A stretch of 64,000 nt of DNA from Bacillota bacterium (GCA_023421245.1 JAEZTV010000022.1:100679-164678), one strand, 5' to 3'; counted from the first letter of the stretch, positions 26,660 through 35,554 are shown. Program-made: numbers and translations. Notes: generated from the sequence alone by a model not told the origin.

Positions 26660-26703
26660 AATAGCATCTGCAGTGAAGGTAAAAGAAAGGGCATGAAGCA
26701 TAC

Positions 26704-27324
26704 ATGAATATTCTAATAATCGGGTGCAGAAAGGTAGGCTCCCGTCTTGCGAGCATTTTGTCAGCGGAAGGGCACACGGTCTCGGTGGTTGACAGGGACG
26801 AACGCAGCTTTGAAGCGCTTGATGATAATTTTAACGGGTACACCGTATCGGGCGTTCCGATTGATGAGGATGTGCTGCGCAGCGCGGGTATTGAACTGTG
26901 CGACGCGGTAGCGGCGGTAACGCCGGACGATAACGTCAACATCATGGCGTGCCAGATTGCCAAGGAGATGTTTCATGTTCCAAGGGTTATTACCAGAATG
27001 TATGACCCTGCACGCGAGGAGGTCTTTTCTGATTTTGGTATCAGTACCGTGTGCCCGACAAATTTGACGGTAAGCGCTGTAAAATCTGCCATTGTAGAAG
27101 GGGTTGCGACCCGCCATCAGAGCATAGGGTCATCAACACTGTCCTATTCGATGCTGCCCGTACCCAAGGACCATGCGGGCAGGCGTATTGCAGATCTTAA
27201 AACCGGCAGCAATGAGATGCTGTTTGGCGTACTGCATGAAAACATGTCTCTTACCCTTGCAAGCAATGTCGATTATCTGCTTACAGACAAGGATAAGCTG
27301 GTATACGTGCAGCGTGTTGATTAA
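26704..27324 (+). CDS. TrkA/KtrA-type NAD-binding (RCK) potassium channel regulator
   Basis: A 206-residue protein with an N-terminal Rossmann domain starting MNILIIGCRKVGSRLASILS, where GCRKVG replaces the common GxGxxG, then VVDRDE as the ribose-binding acid, and a C-terminal RCK_C-like part. It probably gates a K+ transporter in response to nucleotides. A second homologue follows 56 nt later. No Trk/Ktr membrane subunit is in the window. Confidence 0.85.
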   Translation: MNILIIGCRKVGSRLASILSAEGHTVSVVDRDERSFEALDDNFNGYTVSGVPIDEDVLRSAGIELCDAVAAVTPDDNVNIMACQIAKEMFHVPRVITRMYDPAREEVFSDFGISTVCPTNLTVSAVKSAIVEGVATRHQSIGSSTLSYSMLPVPKDHAGRRIADLKTGSNEMLFGVLHENMSLTLASNVDYLLTDKDKLVYVQRVD

Positions 27325-27380
27325 GGATGCCTTGTTGGAGGTAAGAAGAAAAAAGATATTGGAAAGGCCGGGTCTTACCA

Positions 27381-28049
27381 TTGATAGTTATAGTAGTTGG
27401 CGGTGGCAAAGTGGGTTATTATCTTGTTAAAACGTTGCTGGAGCATGGGCATGAGCCCAGGATGATTGAGATTGACCGCGACCTGTGCCATCGGGTAGCA
27501 AATGATCTGGACATCCCTGTGATTTGCGGTGACGGCACTACCATTCAGGTACTTGAAGAAGCAGGTGCACGCGCGGCGGACGCGTTGATTGGAGTAACGG
27601 GGCAGGATGAAAATAATCTGGTTGCATGTCAGGTTGCAAAACGCTCATTTGGTATTAAACGCACTGTCGCGCGCGTCAACAATCCCAAGAACGTAAAGCT
27701 TATGAAGGCGCTTGGTGTAGATAACCCCATCAGCAGCACCGATAATATTGCCCGTCTGCTTGAGCGGGAGGTAGACGCCTCGCCGATTAAGCAGCTGATG
27801 TCGCTAAATCACGGTGAGACCACGCTTTCCGAGATTGATCTGCCGCCTGACTTCAAACACAATGGTAAAAAACTTGCCGAGATTAAAATGCCCGAGGAAT
27901 CGGTGGTCGTATCGATTACGCGCGGTGAGCAGATTATTATTCCGCGCGGTAATACTACACTGTATTCGGGCGATACCATTATAATTATCTGCAAAAATAG
28001 TGTGCTGCATGCTCTTAGCCGCTATTTTGGGCTTGACAAACTGGGCTGA
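27381..28049 (+). CDS. TrkA/KtrA-type NAD-binding (RCK) potassium channel regulator
   Basis: A 222-residue paralogue of the preceding gene, starting MIVIVVGGGKVGYYLVKTLL with an intact GGGKVG motif, then MIEIDRD. The RCK_C domain near residues 135-215 contains LPPDFKHNGKKLAEIKMPEE. The start is a TTG at 27381 with a weak upstream AAAGG. Paired TrkA proteins that act on an unlinked channel are common. The tRNA-Gly promoter overlaps its 3' end. Confidence 0.86.
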   Translation: MIVIVVGGGKVGYYLVKTLLEHGHEPRMIEIDRDLCHRVANDLDIPVICGDGTTIQVLEEAGARAADALIGVTGQDENNLVACQVAKRSFGIKRTVARVNNPKNVKLMKALGVDNPISSTDNIARLLEREVDASPIKQLMSLNHGETTLSEIDLPPDFKHNGKKLAEIKMPEESVVVSITRGEQIIIPRGNTTLYSGDTIIIICKNSVLHALSRYFGLDKLG

Positions 28050-28061
28050 ATGCGCGATAAT
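28033..28061 (+). promoter_or_regulatory. Promoter of tRNA-Gly
   Basis: TTGACA (28033-28038), a 17-nt spacer and GATAAT (28056-28061), inside and just beyond the 3' end of the upstream coding region. Confidence 0.6.
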
Positions 28062-28105
28062 ACTTGATGCAAACAACATACTCGCGGCGTCGGCCGCGAA
28101 GATGC

Positions 28106-28179
28106 GCAGATGTAGTTTAGTGGCAAAACATCAGCTTCCCAAGCTGAGGTTGTGGGTTCGATTCCCATCATCTGCTCCA
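28106..28179 (+). tRNA. tRNA-Gly(CCC)
   Basis: A 74-nt cloverleaf. Acceptor GCAGATG pairs with CATCTGC, and the anticodon stem TCAGC/GCTGA encloses loop TTCCCAA, reading anticodon CCC. The T arm has GGGTTCGATTCCC and CCA is encoded. Confidence 0.95.
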
Positions 28180-28181
28180 GG

Positions 28182-28222
28182 AAGACATAGCTTCCCCCTG
28201 GGGGAGCTATGTCTTTTTCTAT
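28182..28222 (+). terminator. Terminator after tRNA-Gly
   Basis: AGACATAGCT and AGCTATGTCT arms, with an inner CCCC/GGGG stem, followed by TTTTTCT. Confidence 0.9.
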
Positions 28223-28283
28223 GTAGAAAAGTATGGTATACTTTTCTGCAGGTTGTTTATACTTTGTTGGGAGGACATATTCG

Positions 28284-28898
28284 ATGAAAAGATTGATTTC
28301 GGTAGGGTTACTATTTATTATGATAGTAACGTTGACTGCGTGTGCGGGCAAAGATGATTCGCCCAAGCTTATAACCAAAGAGGGCATCGCCCCATATGAA
28401 TTATCGGAAAGTGAGAACTATATATTGCAGTCCTTCGGTATGGAAGGCACTTCACAAATCATTTCTTTTCATGCACCTAAAGAGGCAATCAGCTTGAATG
28501 TAAATGTTTATCGCCTTGAAGCAGATGAAGGATGGGGTAATATTGGTGGAGGTGCCATCTCTATTGGCGCAGATAGAAAGCCAACCGACCAATTAACAGG
28601 AACCTTTACAATGCAGCTAAAAGAAAACCACGCGATTGATTTTAATATAAATGCCAGTGGAAGAGCTTCATACAAAACGGATGAAATCTTACTTGAAAGT
28701 GAAACATTGGGAGCTGTAAAAGTATTTTTACAGGAATTTCAAACCGTTGCAACTAATACGGAAACACCTGTTGCTCTTATGGTGTATGATAGTGGAACAA
28801 GTATGAGGAGTTACTCTCTGCAAGATTACTTTGAACCCTCAAAGTTTGAAGGGATGGATTTGGTGCAGGTCGTTACTTTAGAGTTTTCCGACAAATGA
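28284..28898 (+). CDS. Small lipoprotein of unknown function
   Basis: A 204-residue secreted protein with the signal MKRLISVGLLFIMIVTLTAC, so the lipobox Cys is residue 20. The start at 28284 has GGGAGGA upstream and fits the signal peptide, excluding the longer in-frame start. The mature part is acidic with no recognised domain. It lies between tRNA-Gly and an XRE-type regulator. Confidence 0.75.
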   Translation: MKRLISVGLLFIMIVTLTACAGKDDSPKLITKEGIAPYELSESENYILQSFGMEGTSQIISFHAPKEAISLNVNVYRLEADEGWGNIGGGAISIGADRKPTDQLTGTFTMQLKENHAIDFNINASGRASYKTDEILLESETLGAVKVFLQEFQTVATNTETPVALMVYDSGTSMRSYSLQDYFEPSKFEGMDLVQVVTLEFSDK

Positions 28899-28958
28899 GC
28901 AGAATCTCTACTAGGATGTAAGACCTTGGTAAATATCTTTCGTGATTCGAAAGCCCCC

Positions 28959-29000
28959 AATTGTAGTTTTATCGTACGACTGGAGGCTTTTTATTTCAGT
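28959..29000 (+). terminator. Terminator after the small lipoprotein
   Basis: AAAGCCcCCA and TGGaGGCTTT arms followed by TTATTT. Confidence 0.55.
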
Positions 29001-29242
29001 GCCCGTTTGCTGTGCTGCAACACACATCAAGGAAAGGGGCTTGCCTTTTATTACATATAATAAGTATGGTATTATGAGTTTGAGGGTTATGTACATCGGA
29101 AGAATTAATGTTGATCAATTTAGGTGTTAGTAGCAAGAATTACTGATGTAAAAGAATTTTGACAGTCCATTTTTTTAATGGAAAGGTAATTTGATCGACA
29201 ACTTCAGTTCTCTGTTGCATGATAAAGCTAAAGGAGGACCAA

Positions 29243-29899
29243 ATGAATATAGGAAAAAAACTTAAAAACACGCGCTTGACTGAGGGATTAACGCAAGAGA
29301 GTGTTGCAGAAAAAATAGGGGTAAGCCGTCAAACAATATCAAATTGGGAGAATGGCAAGTTTTATCCCGATATACTCAATGTTATAGCGTTAAGCAACCT
29401 ATATTCCATCAGCCTCGATGAATTGTTGAAGGAGGATTCGAAGATGGTTGAATATTTACAGAAAAGCACCGATGTGGTCAAAAGCAGACAGAAACTCTCA
29501 AAACTGATCGTAGTCATCGCTTATCTTGTGATATGGGTACTATCAATAGTTGTTTTTTGGCTTGGAGGCCATCAAGACGCAATGGGATATTCCCTTGTTG
29601 TATTCTTTTTCGTTTTACCAATCAGCACCCTAATTATTTCCGTCTTTATTGGAAAGGGCGATGGCTGGACTAATGTTAAGTGGCTCATGTTGCTCTTCTT
29701 TGGGTTAATGAACATGTTGGCTCCGTATTTTACATTCAGTCTGAACAACATGATAACTTTCAATAAATTTAACATGCCGGATGCCGCAGGATTCTTGTCA
29801 GGCATTATATGTGCTGCGATTGGAATGGCGATTGGTTCAGCAGTAAAAGCTATTGCCGAAAGAAAGTCAGATAGTGGCCGTAAGTCTACCTTAAAATAA
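29243..29899 (+). CDS. XRE-family regulator fused to a four-helix membrane domain
   Basis: A 218-residue protein. The N-terminal helix-turn-helix (residues 1-60) has LTQESVAEKIGVSRQTISNW and ends SISLDELLKED. The second half has about four TM helices (near residues 90-112, 120-142, 150-172 and 182-205). Membrane-tethered XRE proteins of this kind are common in Clostridia and often control neighbouring membrane genes. The start ATG at 29243 has AAGGAGG 6 nt upstream. Target unknown. Confidence 0.85.
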   Translation: MNIGKKLKNTRLTEGLTQESVAEKIGVSRQTISNWENGKFYPDILNVIALSNLYSISLDELLKEDSKMVEYLQKSTDVVKSRQKLSKLIVVIAYLVIWVLSIVVFWLGGHQDAMGYSLVVFFFVLPISTLIISVFIGKGDGWTNVKWLMLLFFGLMNMLAPYFTFSLNNMITFNKFNMPDAAGFLSGIICAAIGMAIGSAVKAIAERKSDSGRKSTLK

Positions 29900-30018
29900 A
29901 AATTAATAATTAAGGTATCAGTTATACTGTGAAGTATATAAATTCTAACTTGTAGGCCAAGAGACAGGAAACACCCCTGTATCCTATAGTATCTTTTTTA
30001 ATTTTGCCTTAAACAAAG

Positions 30019-30063
30019 CCTATGAATAAGCCATCCGTAAATGTTAACGGATGGCTTATTCTA
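30019..30063 (+). terminator. Terminator-like hairpin
   Basis: AATAAGCCATCCGT/ACGGATGGCTTATT around an AAATGTTA loop, followed by CTACTATTT. Confidence 0.6.
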
Positions 30064-30210
30064 CTATTTCGTAAATACTTACCAACAAAAACATAGCAGC
30101 CGTAAGCATGGGCATCTCTCCTTGCATTCGATAAATTACTGCATTGCCATCTAGAATATGACCACATCATCAGCAATGCGCATATGATGTACAAAAAGGA
30201 GGAGAACATA

Positions 30211-30381
30211 ATGCCCAGACGTAATTTGCTTTGTCGAATTATTCCGTGGTTTCCTGCTTGCGGAGTGCCGCGTCCCCCCCGTCCACCGGGACCCCCCCGT
30301 CCACCGGGACCGCCCCGCCCGCCGGGACCACCCCGTCCACCAGGGCCACCCCATCCGCCGGGACCGCCATGGCGGCCATAA
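30211..30381 (+). CDS. 56-residue proline-rich microprotein with RPPGPP repeats
   Basis: Begins MPRRNLLCRIIPWFPACGVP, then about five tandem RPPGPP units with one HPPGPP, ending PWRP. AAGGAGG lies 9 nt before the ATG and a terminator follows directly, so it looks like a complete monocistronic gene. Gly occurs every sixth residue, so it is not a canonical collagen GXY repeat. It has two cysteines (8 and 17) and no signal peptide. Function unknown. Confidence 0.6.
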   Translation: MPRRNLLCRIIPWFPACGVPRPPRPPGPPRPPGPPRPPGPPRPPGPPHPPGPPWRP

Positions 30382-30392
30382 AACATGCAATT

Positions 30393-30426
30393 AGGGAAAG
30401 CCGTCTGTCTGGCGGCTTTCCCTTTC
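30393..30426 (+). terminator. Terminator after the proline-rich gene
   Basis: GGGAAAGCCG/CGGCTTTCCC arms around TCTGTCTGG, then TTTCG. The 360 nt that follow, up to the feo promoter, hold no recognisable gene. Confidence 0.7.
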
Positions 30427-30673
30427 GTGTTGACTGGATTGTATTCATTCACCGCAGAACACACTCTCCGGCACAGCAAATAGTAATATCATCTTCATGT
30501 TGGCGGGAACTATCAGGCATTTGTGTATTAAATTCACACGACAGTATTTGTACAAGCTTTGCTGCGCAGCGCCGGAAATCAGCGTTTTAAACTTTATGGT
30601 ATCATAGTGGGTAGAGCCGCCAGAAAAACAATCCGAAGCAAGAAAAAAACCAATATATTTATGTTAAAAATAA

Positions 30674-30743
30674 GTCAATACGCTATTGACAAATTGGGTT
30701 AGCGGTAGTAAACTAATGCTAGAAGGTTAGACTGAGCTAACTT
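30674..30743 (+). promoter_or_regulatory. feo promoter with two candidate operators
   Basis: TTGACA (30686-30691), a 17-nt spacer and TAAACT (30709-30714). A GTCAATA-CGC-TATTGAC palindrome overlaps the -35. Near the start site lies AGGTTAGACTGAGCTAACTT (30724-30743), with GTTAG/CTAAC arms, similar in layout to DtxR/IdeR-family iron boxes. Iron-dependent repression of feo is inferred. Confidence 0.6.
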
Positions 30744-30780
30744 GGTACAGTATCTGGAGAGGATTAAGGAGGAAGTTGAC

Positions 30781-30990
30781 ATGCCGCTTACGATGGCTGG
30801 TATAGGAACCGAGAACCAGATTAAGCGAATTACTGGTCGTGACGACACTAAGCGCTTTCTGAATAGTCTGGGCTTTGTAGAGGGTGAATGTATTACTGTA
30901 GTGTCTGAGCTTAACGGCAGTATGATTGTGAATGTAAAGGGCTCGCGCGTAGCACTTGATAAGGGCATGGCAATAAGGATAATGGTATAA
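30781..30990 (+). CDS. feoA: FeoA-domain protein 1
   Basis: A 69-residue SH3-like protein that supports FeoB ferrous-iron uptake. It begins MPLTMAGIGTENQIKRITG and contains the conserved FLNSLGFVEGECITVV and the C-terminal RVALDKGMAIRIMV. AAGGAGG lies 8 nt before the ATG at 30781, so the longer in-frame start is rejected. It is the first gene of a feoA-feoA-feoB-small-protein set. Confidence 0.9.
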   Translation: MPLTMAGIGTENQIKRITGRDDTKRFLNSLGFVEGECITVVSELNGSMIVNVKGSRVALDKGMAIRIMV

Positions 30991-31143
30991 CTACCCACAC
31001 ACGAGGGCTGCTTATACCATTTCTTATGCGTATGGGAAGCCGCTGCACAGCACATTAGGTTTCTTGTGCGTAACGCGGAATTCGGCAATGGCATTCCGTT
31101 AGGCTTATAGAACAACGCTGAATAGGGGAGGAGGTCGTTTTTT

Positions 31144-31386
31144 ATGAAGACACTTAAGGAAATTGCTTGCGGTCAGACCGTTACCGTCGTGAAGCTGGAG
31201 GGAGAAGGGGCTGTAAAACGCCGCATTATGGACATGGGCATTACGAAAGGGATTGATGTGTATGTGCGTAAGGTGGCACCGCTGGGTGACCCAATTGAGA
31301 TTACGGTAAGGGGATACGAGTTATCCATCCGTAAAAGCGAGGCGGAAAAAATTCTTGTAAGCGCCGAACCGGCAGAAGCTGAGTGA
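31144..31386 (+). CDS. feoA: FeoA-domain protein 2
   Basis: An 80-residue FeoA with MKTLKEIACGQTVTVVKLEG, RRIMDMGITKGIDVYV and GYELSIRKSEAEKILV, closer to the standard family pattern than the first copy. GGGAGGAGG precedes the ATG. Two FeoA proteins followed by FeoB is a recurrent Clostridial arrangement. Confidence 0.93.
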   Translation: MKTLKEIACGQTVTVVKLEGEGAVKRRIMDMGITKGIDVYVRKVAPLGDPIEITVRGYELSIRKSEAEKILVSAEPAEAE

Positions 31387-31465
31387 AAAGCTTTGCAGAA
31401 TCTATACGCAACCGATGGGAGTACCGCTGTATATAGCGCAGCAACCTCCTTTAATTAAAACTGGT

Positions 31466-31485
31466 GGGTTAGCATAGGCTAATCC
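31466..31485 (+). promoter_or_regulatory. Second DtxR-box-like palindrome before feoB
   Basis: GGGTTAGCATAGGCTAATCC, with TTAGC/GCTAA arms, lies 33 nt before feoB in a 131-nt gap. It resembles the operator near the feo start site and may mark an internal iron-regulated promoter. Confidence 0.4.
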
Positions 31486-31517
31486 GTGTGGTACAGCAAG
31501 GAAAGGATGAACGGTAA

Positions 31518-33659
31518 ATGGCTATTAGAATCGCTCTTGCGGGCAACCCGAACAGCGGCAAGACAACAATGTACAATCACCTTACGGGCAGCTCTCAATA
31601 CGTGGGTAACTGGCCGGGCGTTACGGTTGAAAAGAAGGAAGGCAAGCTTAAGGGACATAAGGATGTAACCATTGTTGACCTGCCGGGGATTTATTCCCTT
31701 TCCCCCTATACATTAGAGGAGGTTGTTGCGCGGGATTTTCTTATCAATGAAAAGCCCGATGCCGTCATCAATCTGGTGGACGGCTCTAACATTGAACGCA
31801 ACCTTTATTTGACTACACAGCTGATGGAAGCCGGAGTGCCGGTAGTAATCGCGCTTAACATGATGGATATCGTGGCCAAGACAGGCGATGTTATTGATAT
31901 CAAAAAACTTTCCGCCGCAATAGGTTGCGAGATTGTTGAGACCTCTGCACTCAAAGGCACGGGCCTTAAAGAGATAAGCCAGCGGGCGATTGCCGCCGCG
32001 AACAGTAAAAAGGTGCCGGACCCAATCAAGGCGTTCGGGGAAGCGGTAGAGGATGCGCTCACCGCGATTACACAGCTTATGCCCGTACAGTTTAAAAGTA
32101 ATCCGCGTTGGTTTGCAATAAGGCTGTACGAGCGTGACGAAAAGGTGCTGGAACAGGCGGCCCTTTCTCAGGATGTGCTTGCAAAGATTGAGGAGATTAT
32201 TGTAGCAAGCGAAGCAGCGCTCGATGATGACTCTGAAAGCATCATCACCAACGGACGGTATGAGTACATAACCCGGGTGGTAAAAGAAAGCTGCCGCAAA
32301 ATGCAGCGTGCCATGAGCCCCTCGGATAAGATTGACCGCGTTGTTACCAACCGTTGGCTTGCACTGCCCATCTTTGCGCTGGTGATGTTTATCGTCTATT
32401 ATGTTTCGGTTACAAGCCTTGGCACTGTTGTGACCGACTGGGCAAACGATACCCTGTTTGGTGATATTATCGCGGGCAACGTATCGGTATGGCTTGAAAA
32501 CGTTGGTGCTGCCGACTGGCTGACTGGCCTTATTGTGGATGGTATTATCGGCGGCGTTGGCGCGGTGCTCGGCTTTGTACCGCAGATGTTTATTTTGTTC
32601 TTCTTTCTCTCCTTCTTGGAGGACTGCGGATATATGGCGCGTGTCGCCTTTATTATGGACCGCATTTTCCGTCGTTTTGGGCTTTCGGGCAAATCATTTA
32701 TCCCAATGCTCATCAGTTCCGGCTGCGGCGTTCCCGGTATTATGGCTTCGCGGACGATTGAAAATGAGAAAGACCGCCGCATGACCATTATGCTGACAAC
32801 CTTTGTGCCCTGTGGTGCAAAGCTGCCCATTATCGCACTGATTGCGGGTGCGTTCTTCCCGGGTGAGTGGTGGGTTGCCCCCAGTGCTTATTTCCTTGGT
32901 ATTTCGATGATCATCCTTTCCGGCATTATCCTTAAAAAGTCCAAGCTATTTGCGGGTGATCCCGCCCCCTTTGTTATGGAGCTGCCTCAGTACCATCTCC
33001 CCAGCTTCAAGGGTGTGATACTGCATATGTGGGAGCGCTGCAAGGCGTTTGTTGTTAAGGCATTCACCGTTATCTTTGTTGCGTGCGGTGTTATCTGGTT
33101 CCTTTCAAGCTTTGGCTGGAACCTGCAGATGGTGGAAGATTCCGCCGACAGCATGCTCGCGACATTGGGCGGTATTGTTGCTCCGCTGCTTGTGCCGCTT
33201 GGCTTTGGCACATGGCAAGGTGCGGTGGCTACCATCAGCGCACTCGTTGCTAAAGAGAATGCGGTTGCTGCGTTTGGCGTATTGTTTGGAATAGCCGAGG
33301 CGGCCGAGGACGACCCCACCCTGCTTGCCGGTATTGCAACAATGTTCACCTCGGTAAGCGGTTATGCGTTTCTTGCATTTAACCTGTTCAACCCACCCTG
33401 CTTTGCGGCCATAGGTGCGATGAAACGCGAGATTGGCGGCTGGAAATGGACGGGAATCGCGCTTGCCTACCAGACGCTGCTTGCTTATGCGGTTGCGTTT
33501 ATTATCAATCAGCTTGGCAGTGTGCTGTTTCTTGGCACCGGCTTTAATGTTGCTACCGCGATTGCCATTCTGCTGATTGCCGCTATTATCTGGCTGGCGG
33601 TTCGTTCCTATAAGCCTAAAGATACCGTGCTGGCCACAAAGGAAAAGGTTCACGCATAA
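31518..33659 (+). CDS. feoB: Ferrous iron transport protein B
   Basis: A 713-residue membrane iron transporter with an N-terminal G domain. G-protein motifs are GNPNSGKTTMYNHL (G1), DLPGIYSL (G3) and NMMD (G4). The membrane part has the FeoB signatures GFVPQMFILFFFLSFLEDCGYMARVAF and LISSGCGVPGIMASR, and a second gate region with VPCGAKLP. It ends with a basic tail. It lies after two feoA genes and before a Cys-rich small protein. Confidence 0.97.
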   Translation: MAIRIALAGNPNSGKTTMYNHLTGSSQYVGNWPGVTVEKKEGKLKGHKDVTIVDLPGIYSLSPYTLEEVVARDFLINEKPDAVINLVDGSNIERNLYLTTQLMEAGVPVVIALNMMDIVAKTGDVIDIKKLSAAIGCEIVETSALKGTGLKEISQRAIAAANSKKVPDPIKAFGEAVEDALTAITQLMPVQFKSNPRWFAIRLYERDEKVLEQAALSQDVLAKIEEIIVASEAALDDDSESIITNGRYEYITRVVKESCRKMQRAMSPSDKIDRVVTNRWLALPIFALVMFIVYYVSVTSLGTVVTDWANDTLFGDIIAGNVSVWLENVGAADWLTGLIVDGIIGGVGAVLGFVPQMFILFFFLSFLEDCGYMARVAFIMDRIFRRFGLSGKSFIPMLISSGCGVPGIMASRTIENEKDRRMTIMLTTFVPCGAKLPIIALIAGAFFPGEWWVAPSAYFLGISMIILSGIILKKSKLFAGDPAPFVMELPQYHLPSFKGVILHMWERCKAFVVKAFTVIFVACGVIWFLSSFGWNLQMVEDSADSMLATLGGIVAPLLVPLGFGTWQGAVATISALVAKENAVAAFGVLFGIAEAAEDDPTLLAGIATMFTSVSGYAFLAFNLFNPPCFAAIGAMKREIGGWKWTGIALAYQTLLAYAVAFIINQLGSVLFLGTGFNVATAIAILLIAAIIWLAVRSYKPKDTVLATKEKVHA

Positions 33660-33772
33660 AAGTGATTTACGGCCCCGCGTGGCCGCATCTGCCCGACCAT
33701 TGTGCATAAAAAGCAGAGACATGCTTTTTATGCACAAGCAAAATCCCTCGCGCGGAGAAAGGATTAAACATT

Positions 33773-33949
33773 ATGGCAACTTATATTATTGGGGGTCTTG
33801 TTCTCGCCTGTTTTGTGCTTGCGGCTGTGTACAGCATCAAAAAGGCGAAACAGGGAAAATGTGCGGGCTGTTCTGCATCCCGGGACTGTTCGGGCGGCTG
33901 CTTTATAGAGAAAACGGATGAAAAGCAGTCCTCCTCTACTACAATGTAA
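33773..33949 (+). CDS. FeoB-associated Cys-rich membrane protein
   Basis: A 58-residue protein with one N-terminal TM helix (MATYIIGGLVLACFVLAAVY) and a cysteine cluster KCAGCSASRDCSGGC, matching the small proteins found after feoB in many Firmicutes. It probably assists FeoB, perhaps in iron handling or redox. GGAGAAAGGA precedes the ATG. A strong terminator follows 36 nt after the stop. Confidence 0.85.
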   Translation: MATYIIGGLVLACFVLAAVYSIKKAKQGKCAGCSASRDCSGGCFIEKTDEKQSSSTTM

Positions 33950-33984
33950 CCCCCAAATTTCTAAACAGGCAGAGATAATGCGAA

Positions 33985-34017
33985 GCAGTATGGCGTTTCG
34001 CCATACTGCTTTTTTTG
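33985..34017 (+). terminator. Terminator of the feo operon
   Basis: Perfect GCAGTATGGCG-TTT-CGCCATACTGC followed by eight T. Confidence 0.9.
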
Positions 34018-34089
34018 TTATCGAAAGACTGGTTTATACTACCCGTACTACATTGGGGGTGGCGCCTACAGGGTTGGCGGCATCGCACC

Positions 34090-34345
34090 GGCGAAAAAAA
34101 CCACGCACAGCGTACCAAGCGGATTAACCTTGCTCTGTTGGTTTGTGGTCATGAGTACCTTGTGTGCCTGTTCAAAGTTTTTGCTCCAAAAGGTTACCTG
34201 CTGTCAGTCTTGTATCAGGTCAATGCGCTGCTTTAAGGTTGTTTTGCCTGCCCTCCTTCTGCCGCTCCAGAAACAGTTCCAGCCAGCCGCGTGCATCTTT
34301 CTGCGCATCGTTCATGCGCTTGATTAGCACGCCATGGGGCTGACG
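34090..34345 (-). pseudogene. Decayed reading frame, possibly MerR-type regulator tail
   Basis: On the minus strand, overlapping frames read GVLIKRMNDAQKDARGWLEL and LFLERQKEGRQ, then after a one-base shift LKQRIDLIQD, a stop, and QQVTFWSKNFEQAHKVLM. The helix-rich pattern resembles the dimerisation helix of MerR-family regulators. There is no intact start, and the frame is broken by shifts and stops. The rest of the 680-nt gap shows nothing else. Confidence 0.35.
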
Positions 34346-34517
34346 TTAAGGAAACAGAGGGCGGCGATGAGGAAGAGTAATAAATAGCCCCAAAAAACAA
34401 CATAACAATATTCCTTTCTAAAAATTATAAAGTCATAATCCCCAACTGAGGCTGAGGTGTCTTAGCTCGCTTAAGCTAATAATTCATATGAATCCTTTAG
34501 AGAGAAAGGTTTAGAAT

Positions 34518-34555
34518 AAAAACAAATCTTGCCAGTCTGACAAGATTTGTTTTTC
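34518..34555 (-). terminator. Terminator of the minus-strand secreted-protein genes
   Basis: AAAACAAATCTTG/CAAGATTTGTTTT around CCAGTCTGA, with T tracts on both strands. Confidence 0.75.
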
Positions 34556-34630
34556 AGTATTTTCTAAACAACTTCTAAAAAGTCTTAATGAACTATAACC
34601 TAGGAACAAATCAAAACTACATAATGTTAC

Positions 34631-35065
34631 TTATGGATGCAAGTATGATAATGTTCCCGAGTATGTCAAATACCATTGGCTACCTTGACCAGGTATTTTT
34701 TCAATTTTTTTTAGAAAGAGATCTCCACTGGCAGTAGTACCAATAGGAGATTCCTCAATATACCATACAGTTTGCGGCCAATCTGAAAAACCAGGATTCG
34801 ATAATTCATGTATTGCAAAGATTGTTATAGTTTTTTTATATGTAACTACATATGACATAGGTTGTATCGTGTTGTTAAATATATTGTTATAGTCTTCCTC
34901 TATATTACTTATTACATTATCTTCCGTAATAAGTAATATATCATCTTTTCCGGATATAAATATTGTTGGGTTATCTTCATATTTTTCAACTTCGTTAGCA
35001 TAGATTGAAGACACGCACATCATTAGAATCATTGCAACTACAAGACATACTATTATTTTTTTCAT
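34631..35065 (-). CDS. Secreted protein of unknown function
   Basis: A 144-residue protein with a signal peptide, MKKIIVCLVVAMILMMCVSS then IYAN. The mature part is acidic and Asn-rich (EEDYNNIFNNT) and ends QGSQWYLTYSGTLSYLHP. The GC content is visibly lower than neighbouring housekeeping genes. It forms a same-strand run with two further small exported proteins, which suggests an acquired island. No family recognised. Confidence 0.65.
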   Translation of the reverse strand: MKKIIVCLVVAMILMMCVSSIYANEVEKYEDNPTIFISGKDDILLITEDNVISNIEEDYNNIFNNTIQPMSYVVTYKKTITIFAIHELSNPGFSDWPQTVWYIEESPIGTTASGDLFLKKIEKIPGQGSQWYLTYSGTLSYLHP

Positions 35066-35099
35066 AATAACTAATCCCCCCTTTTTATTCAGCCCCAGT

Positions 35100-35444
35100 T
35101 TAAACCCATGCAGTAAGGATTCCCTTGTATATTACTTCTTTCTGTCCTTTGACTGGATAATTTAGTAATAATCCTTCTACATATAAAGTTCCTTTATAAA
35201 TTATTGGATTTCCATTTGTATCATATTCTCCGTCGAAATGCTGTACAAAAATGTATGAGGGATGAGTCTCATTCATATAAAAAACATGTTCTCTTTGTGC
35301 TTCTATTTGAAGTAATAAACATGGCTTAATAATAGTTTCACCTGCGTCAACAGACTGTGGAATTTCTTTAGCATTAGTCGAAATCGGAATCAATAATGTA
35401 ACAACTAATGCAAAGAGAATTAAGGTTATTCTTTTCAATCTCAT
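35100..35444 (-). CDS. Secreted protein of unknown function
   Basis: A 114-residue protein with signal MRLKRITLILFALVVTLLIP ending near STNA. AGGAGG lies 10 nt before the ATG, which places the start 21 codons inside the longer frame. The mature part has SYIFVQHFDGEYDTNGNPI, a short beta-rich segment. It is AT-rich like its neighbours and 34 nt upstream of the next gene on the strand. Confidence 0.65.
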   Translation of the reverse strand: MRLKRITLILFALVVTLLIPISTNAKEIPQSVDAGETIIKPCLLLQIEAQREHVFYMNETHPSYIFVQHFDGEYDTNGNPIIYKGTLYVEGLLLNYPVKGQKEVIYKGILTAWV

Positions 35445-35554
35445 TAGTGTCAAACCTCCTATTATAGTAAATAATATATTATAAAGATTCACCTCAGTTA
35501 ACATCATTAAGATGAAACTTCACACCGATTCGTAATAAATTACTGTCAATAAAG

